64,000 nucleotides of DNA from Lacinutrix venerupis (GTDB lineage Bacteria > Bacteroidota > Bacteroidia > Flavobacteriales > Flavobacteriaceae): contig NZ_RCCH01000007.1 of the NCBI RefSeq assembly GCF_003663945.1, forward strand, positions 154,404 to 218,403, in the 5' to 3' direction. Positions 59,930 to 64,000 of the stretch are shown piece by piece. Made by a program: the position numbers and the translations under genes. Under the pieces are notes generated by a model. That model saw only the letters and a program-made list of their open reading frames with translations, did no database searches and had not been told where the DNA came from. Within the stretch, counting starts at the first letter, position 1, and each line of letters starts with the position of its first letter.

Positions 59930-61108
59930 ATGACCACAACAATTAAAATTAGTCTATTAACATTAACAACGTTATGTTTCTTAGCATGTAATGCCAAGAA
60001 CAATAAACACACAGAAAATTTAGCATTTAACAACTCTAATAAAGTTATAAATACTATTACAGCATCAAAACCAGAAAAAAGATATATAAAAGTGGCTTTG
60101 TTATTAGATACTAGTAATAGTATGGATGGTCTTATAGACCAAGCAAAAGCACAACTATGGGAAATTGTAAACGAATTATCTTATGCTAAATGTAAAGACG
60201 ACAAACCAAATTTAGAAATAGCTCTTTACGAATATGGTAATGATAATTTAAATGCCGAAGAAGGTTATATTAGGCAAGTTTTAGCTTTTAGTGATGACTT
60301 AGACGAAATCTCTAAAGAACTATTTTCTTTAACAACTAAAGGAGGTAACGAATATTGTGGTTATGTTATAGATACAGCATTAAACCAGCTAGAATGGAAT
60401 GATAGTAAAGATGATTTAAAATTTATTTTTATAGCAGGAAACGAGCCTTTTACACAAGGTAAAGTTAACTATAAAGATGCTTCAAAGCGAGCACATAATA
60501 AAGACATAACTGTAAACACCATTTTTTGTGGTGACTATAATCAAGGTGTTTCTGGCTCTTGGAAAGATGGTGCAGATTTGGCACATGGAGATTATATGTC
60601 TATTAACCATAATAAGGAAACTGTTTATATAGCCACTCCTTATGATGATGCTATATTAAAACAAAATAGTAAGTTAAATAAAACTTATATAGCTTATGGT
60701 AATCAAGGCAGACAAAAAATTCAATTACAAGCAGAGCAAGATGATAATGCACAAGGCTACAGCAATGCTAATGCTGTAAGTAGAACTGTAAGTAAGAGTT
60801 CGCATTTGTACAAAAATTCATCTTGGGATTTGGTAGATGCCTCAAAAGATAAAGAGTTTAAATATGAAAAATTAAACAAAAACAAATTACCTCAAGAACT
60901 TAAACATAAAACCACGTTAGAAATTAAAACTTACGTTGCAAATAAAAAAGCAGAACGAGAAGCTATTCAGAATGAAATTCAAGAATTAAACAATAAAAGA
61001 AAAGAGTATATTTTAAAAGCTAATAAAGAAAATAGTAATGGACTAGAAAACGCTATGATTAAAGCTATAAAATCTCAAGCAAAAGCAAAAAACTATACAT
61101 GGAAATAG
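59930..61108 (+). CDS. VWA domain-containing lipoprotein
   Basis: The 392-residue protein has a lipoprotein signal peptide (LTLTTLCFLAC, cysteine 20) and a von Willebrand factor A domain whose MIDAS motif DTSNSMDGLIDQ is intact. The FIAGNEPFTQGKVNY segment follows, and a helical charged region (KKAEREAIQNEIQELNNKRKEY) ends the protein. VWA domains bind partners through divalent cations. The gene is divergent from the two-component operon and shares its control region. Confidence 0.88.
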   Translation: MTTTIKISLLTLTTLCFLACNAKNNKHTENLAFNNSNKVINTITASKPEKRYIKVALLLDTSNSMDGLIDQAKAQLWEIVNELSYAKCKDDKPNLEIALYEYGNDNLNAEEGYIRQVLAFSDDLDEISKELFSLTTKGGNEYCGYVIDTALNQLEWNDSKDDLKFIFIAGNEPFTQGKVNYKDASKRAHNKDITVNTIFCGDYNQGVSGSWKDGADLAHGDYMSINHNKETVYIATPYDDAILKQNSKLNKTYIAYGNQGRQKIQLQAEQDDNAQGYSNANAVSRTVSKSSHLYKNSSWDLVDASKDKEFKYEKLNKNKLPQELKHKTTLEIKTYVANKKAEREAIQNEIQELNNKRKEYILKANKENSNGLENAMIKAIKSQAKAKNYTWK

Positions 61109-61125
61109 TTTTTCTATAATAACAT

Positions 61126-61159
61126 AAAAAAAGCCTCGTGATTTTACGAGGCTTTTTTT
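61126..61159. terminator. Bidirectional intrinsic terminator between the VWA and PorP/SprF genes
   Basis: AAAAAAAGCCTCGT pairs with ACGAGGCTTTTTTT (14 bp) around GATTTT. It lies between convergent stops at 61108 and 61179. Confidence 0.9.
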
Positions 61160-61178
61160 ATATTATTTTTTATTGTGC

Positions 61179-62204
61179 TTAGTTAATTGCTGGACAATTA
61201 CAACTGTAACGTTCCTTAGAGCAACCAAAATTATATCCTAAAGTAATTTGATGAAAGCCACCATTATTAAATACTACCGAATTTGCTTGATAGCTATATG
61301 TGTAAGCAAACACAAAATTATTTAAATCAACACCTAAAAGTGGTGTTATGTATTGTAATTTTTGGTTACTTACTCCAGAACCATCAACAAATTCTGCACC
61401 ATCTAAACTTCTTCTATAAGATATTCCTCCCCAAACTTTACCAAAATCCATTGTTTTGTATGCTTTAAGGTTAACATCAAAAGAAGCTTCTTCTGTTGCA
61501 TCTCTGTACATAAACATAACTGAAGGTTCAAAACTCCAATCGTTATTATAACTACTAAAAGTATTACCTACAGAAAATAAATAAGTTCTTAAGTTTTCAT
61601 AACTTAAACCTTGTTCATTAAAGTTTACTCCGTCATTTTCTAATAAATTCTTAACCGTAGCATGTGCATAAAAGTTATACAAATGGTAAGAAAAACCAAA
61701 ATCAACATTAAAATTTGTAGCAGACTGCTCAATACCTGCTATAATTGGATCAAACCCATCTTGTAAAAAAGATGTTTCATCTAATTTGTATTGAATAGCA
61801 CCAACACTTAAACCAAAAGATAGCATATTTAAATCTATTTCATTTCTAGAAAACATAATATGATGTGCATAAGTAAAATAAGCACCAGTTTGAGAATGGT
61901 ATCCATTTTTATCAGAATATAATATCCCACCAATTCCAGAAGGAGAATCACCAATTCTACCGTTAATACTTGCTGTTAATAAAGCAGGAGCGTTATCATC
62001 TCCAAACCATTGTTGACGACCAGTTAATCTAATTTTAGAACAATTAGCAACTCCAGCCATAGATGGGTGAATAAGGTAATAGTTATCTGTTAAGTAATCT
62101 GAATATACAGGAAGTCCTTCTTGTGCCTTTGCAATTTGGCTAGTAAAAAAAACTATTACTGCTAATGTTAATAACCTTTGTAATCTCATAATCTCTGTTT
62201 TCAA
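61179..62204 (-). CDS. Type IX secretion system membrane protein, PorP/SprF family
   Basis: The 341-residue outer-membrane barrel has a signal peptide (RLLTLAVIVFFTSQIAKAQ) and the PorP/SprF start: GLPVYSDYLTDNYYLIHPSMAGV, RLTGRQQWFG and IGGILYSDKNGYHSQTG. SprF-type proteins assist secretion of type B substrates such as SprB adhesins. The tail end of a type B secreted protein lies 1.7 kb away on the same strand. The C-terminus is unusually Cys-rich (GCSKERYSCNCPAIN). Confidence 0.92.
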   Translation of the reverse strand: MKTEIMRLQRLLTLAVIVFFTSQIAKAQEGLPVYSDYLTDNYYLIHPSMAGVANCSKIRLTGRQQWFGDDNAPALLTASINGRIGDSPSGIGGILYSDKNGYHSQTGAYFTYAHHIMFSRNEIDLNMLSFGLSVGAIQYKLDETSFLQDGFDPIIAGIEQSATNFNVDFGFSYHLYNFYAHATVKNLLENDGVNFNEQGLSYENLRTYLFSVGNTFSSYNNDWSFEPSVMFMYRDATEEASFDVNLKAYKTMDFGKVWGGISYRRSLDGAEFVDGSGVSNQKLQYITPLLGVDLNNFVFAYTYSYQANSVVFNNGGFHQITLGYNFGCSKERYSCNCPAIN

Positions 62205-62422
62205 GGTAGATGTTGGTATTAAATCTAAAGCTAATGCTATTATAACTCTTAATTTGCGATAAAATTATATCGTTGCCAAATATATAAATTTACTTTGAAT
62301 ATTTAGACTATCAAAAGTTAAAGCCTCCAATATAAAAAGGATTTAACAAAAAAGCTAAATTTTTAGATATATTGAACTTATTTTTAAATATCAAATATAT
62401 CGATATCTGTACATACTTTTAG

Positions 62423-62430
62423 TATTTTTG
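62423..62430 (+). promoter_or_regulatory. Putative -7 box for the Nfu gene
   Basis: TATTTTTG followed by CAAAA lies 17 bases upstream of the ATG at 62448 and matches TAnnTTTG. No clear -33 TTG. Confidence 0.45.
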
Positions 62431-62447
62431 CAAAAAAAAATTGTAAA

Positions 62448-63350
62448 ATGGACTCTTTTAAAGTTACTACACAAGAAACTTCAAATCCAGCAATACTAAA
62501 ATTTGAAGTCAATAAATTTATCACTCAACATCAAAGTTTTGAATTTAACAATATAGACGAAGCTAAAGCCTCTCCTTTAGCACAACAATTATTCTATTTA
62601 CCTTTTGTAAAAAAAGTATATATAACAAGTAGTTTTGTTGCTATTGAACGTTTTAATATTGTTGAATGGAAAGATGTTCAAAACGAAGTGTCTGAGCAAG
62701 TTGAAAATTATTTAAACGAAGGCAAACCAGTAATAAATCAAGACATTGCACCTAAAAAAACACCTGTTACTGTATATGCAGAAAGCACTCCAAATCCTAG
62801 TGTAATTAAATTTGTTGCTAATAAAAAAATTGCTAATGCTGCTTTTGAGTTTACTTCTATTGATACAGCAAAATCATCTCCATTAGCTACAGAACTATTT
62901 CATTTTCCTTTTGTAAAAAGTGTTTTTATTGATGAAAATTATGTCTCAATAACAAAATACGATATTGCCGATTGGAATGATATTACAAATCAACTTCGTG
63001 AATTTATTAGAGGCTATATAGAAAATGGAAAGGAAATTATTTCATCATCTGCTCCAGAAGCAATAGAAAAAAGTACAGAGAAAATTGAAGCTCATTTTGA
63101 AACATTAGACGACACCTCTAAAGAAATTGTGAATATTTTAGAAGAGTACGTAAAACCTGCTGTTGCTAGCGACGGTGGTAACATACAGTTTGAATCTTAC
63201 GATGAGAACACAAAAACAGTAAAAGTAATTTTACAAGGAGCTTGTAGTGGTTGTCCATCTTCAACATTCACTCTAAAAAATGGTATTGAGAATATGCTAA
63301 AAGAAATGCTAAAAGGTAAGGTAAACACTGTTGAAGCTATAAACGGATAA
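62448..63350 (+). CDS. Nfu-type Fe-S cluster scaffold with duplicated N-terminal domain
   Basis: The 300-residue protein has two consecutive Nfu_N domains (residues ~1-100, AILKFEVNKFIT..; ~105-205, SVIKFVANKKIA..) and a C-terminal NifU domain (~220-300) with the cluster-binding C266 and C269 in CSGCPSS. It assembles Fe-S clusters and delivers them to apoproteins. The doubled N-terminus is larger than the usual single Nfu_N plus NifU. Monocistronic. Confidence 0.93.
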   Translation: MDSFKVTTQETSNPAILKFEVNKFITQHQSFEFNNIDEAKASPLAQQLFYLPFVKKVYITSSFVAIERFNIVEWKDVQNEVSEQVENYLNEGKPVINQDIAPKKTPVTVYAESTPNPSVIKFVANKKIANAAFEFTSIDTAKSSPLATELFHFPFVKSVFIDENYVSITKYDIADWNDITNQLREFIRGYIENGKEIISSSAPEAIEKSTEKIEAHFETLDDTSKEIVNILEEYVKPAVASDGGNIQFESYDENTKTVKVILQGACSGCPSSTFTLKNGIENMLKEMLKGKVNTVEAING

Positions 63351-63459
63351 ATTTTAATGCCTAAGTTTAAAACATTAACATTCATTTAGTTCCACTTATT
63401 TTACATTTTTAATGAAAATATGTATTTTTAGATTCATATTAATTTAAAAACTAAAACTT

Positions 63460-63660
63460 ATGGCAGTATTAAAAGTTATCGAAGTATTATCAAATTCTGA
63501 TAAAAGCTGGGAAGATGCAACAAAAAAAGCGGTAAAACACGCCTCTAAAAGTGTTAAAAACATACGTTCTGTATACATAAAAGATCAAAGTGCAAGTGTT
63601 AAAGATGGAGAAGTATCAGATTTTAGAGTAAACTTAAAAATTACTTTTGAAGTAGATTAA
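63460..63660 (+). CDS. Dodecin family protein
   Basis: A 66-residue protein: MAVLKVIEVLSNSDKSWEDA, AVKHASKSVKNIRSVYIKDQ and FRVNLKITFEVD. This is the beta-alpha-beta-beta fold of dodecin, a dodecamer that stores or buffers flavins. The flavin-stacking tryptophan (W17) is present in SWEDA. It lies 109 bases after the Nfu gene and is closed by a terminator. Confidence 0.93.
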   Translation: MAVLKVIEVLSNSDKSWEDATKKAVKHASKSVKNIRSVYIKDQSASVKDGEVSDFRVNLKITFEVD

Positions 63661-63686
63661 ACAATCACTTTTATAAAAAATAAATC

Positions 63687-63714
63687 AAACGCCTAAACAT
63701 AAGTTTAGGCGTTT
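63687..63714 (+). terminator. Intrinsic terminator of dodecin
   Basis: AAACGCCTAAAC pairs perfectly with GTTTAGGCGTTT (12 bp) around ATAA, followed by ATTTTTTT. A related hairpin lies at 63857-63886. Confidence 0.85.
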
Positions 63715-63856
63715 ATTTTTTTAACGAACTAACACTATTAAATATGAGCTAAGTTATTTTATTTAATGCATCCAAAAAAATAGCGCTGCTATCCTCAACA
63801 TAAGCGCACTCATATATTTCATTTGATATTGTAATACCTAATATAACATATAATAA

Positions 63857-63886
63857 AAAACGCCCAAACTTATGTTTGGGCGTTTT
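63857..63886 (-). terminator. Intrinsic terminator for the type IX secreted protein gene
   Basis: AAAACGCCCAAAC pairs with GTTTGGGCGTTTT (13 bp) around TTAT and is followed on the minus strand by TTATTA. Compared with 63687-63714 it is an inverted copy in which one stem pair changes from T-A to C-G, keeping pairing. Confidence 0.75.
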
Positions 63887-63906
63887 AGTTTTTAATAGTT
63901 TAACGT

Positions 63907-64000
63907 TTATCGTTTTAAAGTAAAGTGTGCTTTAAACTGTTTCTTAACCGTAGGATTATTAGGTTCTCTATATTCTACAGTAAACCAGTAATCGCTAGTT
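63907..64000 (-). CDS. C-terminal end of a type IX secretion system type B sorting-domain protein
   Basis: The last 30 codons of a minus-strand gene enter at the window edge. They read TSDYWFTVEYREPNNPTV, then KKQFKAHFTLKR-stop, which matches the end of the gliding-motility-associated (type B) CTD, with its DYWF-V-Y pattern and HFxLKR terminus. It would be secreted through the T9SS; the nearby PorP/SprF protein fits this. The rest is outside the window. Confidence 0.8.
   Translation of the reverse strand, partial: TSDYWFTVEYREPNNPTVKKQFKAHFTLKR

Overview
The window is a low-GC, gene-dense stretch of chromosome from a Bacteroidota bacterium, almost certainly a member of the Flavobacteriaceae. 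The evidence is the fused hypoxanthine phosphoribosyltransferase/adenylate kinase, a PorP/SprF-type type IX secretion protein and the end of a type B sorting domain, GSCFA, DUF4230, DUF2911 and DUF6089 family proteins, recurrent TAnnTTTG-type promoter -7 boxes, and the conserved order CBS-nadK-DUF6089-uppS-bamA-ompH-ompH-murI. The genus cannot be resolved by eye. I see no rRNA, tRNA, insertion sequence, prophage or CRISPR array.

Layout. 1-5.1 kb: a phenylacetate catabolic operon on the minus strand (paaE-A-B-C-D, then the first 32 codons of a crotonase) with its TetR regulator and a palindromic operator on the operon promoter; almost every gap holds a short perfect hairpin. 5.1-9.9 kb: rhodanese, a DUF4230 gene broken by one base in an A9 tract, GSCFA protein and alaS. 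10.1-13.9 kb: M23 peptidase, MerR regulator, LemA and three consecutive TPM-domain proteins. 13.9-22.8 kb: a TonB-dependent receptor-like barrel, der, a choice-of-anchor I lipoprotein, era, an RNA methyltransferase, a lipoprotein and a DUF2911 protein. 22.9-28.4 kb: DUF4136 lipoprotein, an SdpR/SdpI-like pair, obgE, hpt-adk, purK and purE. 28.4-28.75 kb is the only gene-free stretch above 300 bases; it holds two copies of a structured hairpin-motif-hairpin element that may be a small RNA.

28.8-41.4 kb: M3 peptidase, an ECF-type sigma factor with a small Cys/His protein, a UbiA-like membrane protein, gcvP, then ketoacyl synthase III, methyltransferase, two tandem glycosyltransferase paralogues, DUF2797 and a GH3 acyl-adenylating enzyme. 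41.6-47.6 kb (minus): pdxJ, hydrolase, small membrane protein, tig, clpP, clpX, GNAT. 47.7-56.1 kb (plus): CBS protein, nadK, DUF6089, uppS, bamA, two OmpH/Skp chaperones and murI, an envelope-biogenesis run. 56.2-64 kb: gamma-carbonic anhydrase, a LytS/LytTR-type two-component pair facing a VWA lipoprotein across a control region with direct repeats at exact 21-bp spacing, PorP/SprF, an Nfu protein with a doubled N-terminal domain, dodecin and the 3' end of a type IX secreted protein.

Most of the window is conserved core flavobacterial sequence. The parts most worth a second look are non-coding: the post-stop hairpins of the paa operon, the paired elements at 28.4-28.7 kb, the LytTR-spaced repeats at 59.8 kb, the promoter bracketed by a 15-bp inverted repeat at 35.55 kb, and the one-base frameshift at 5.8 kb.
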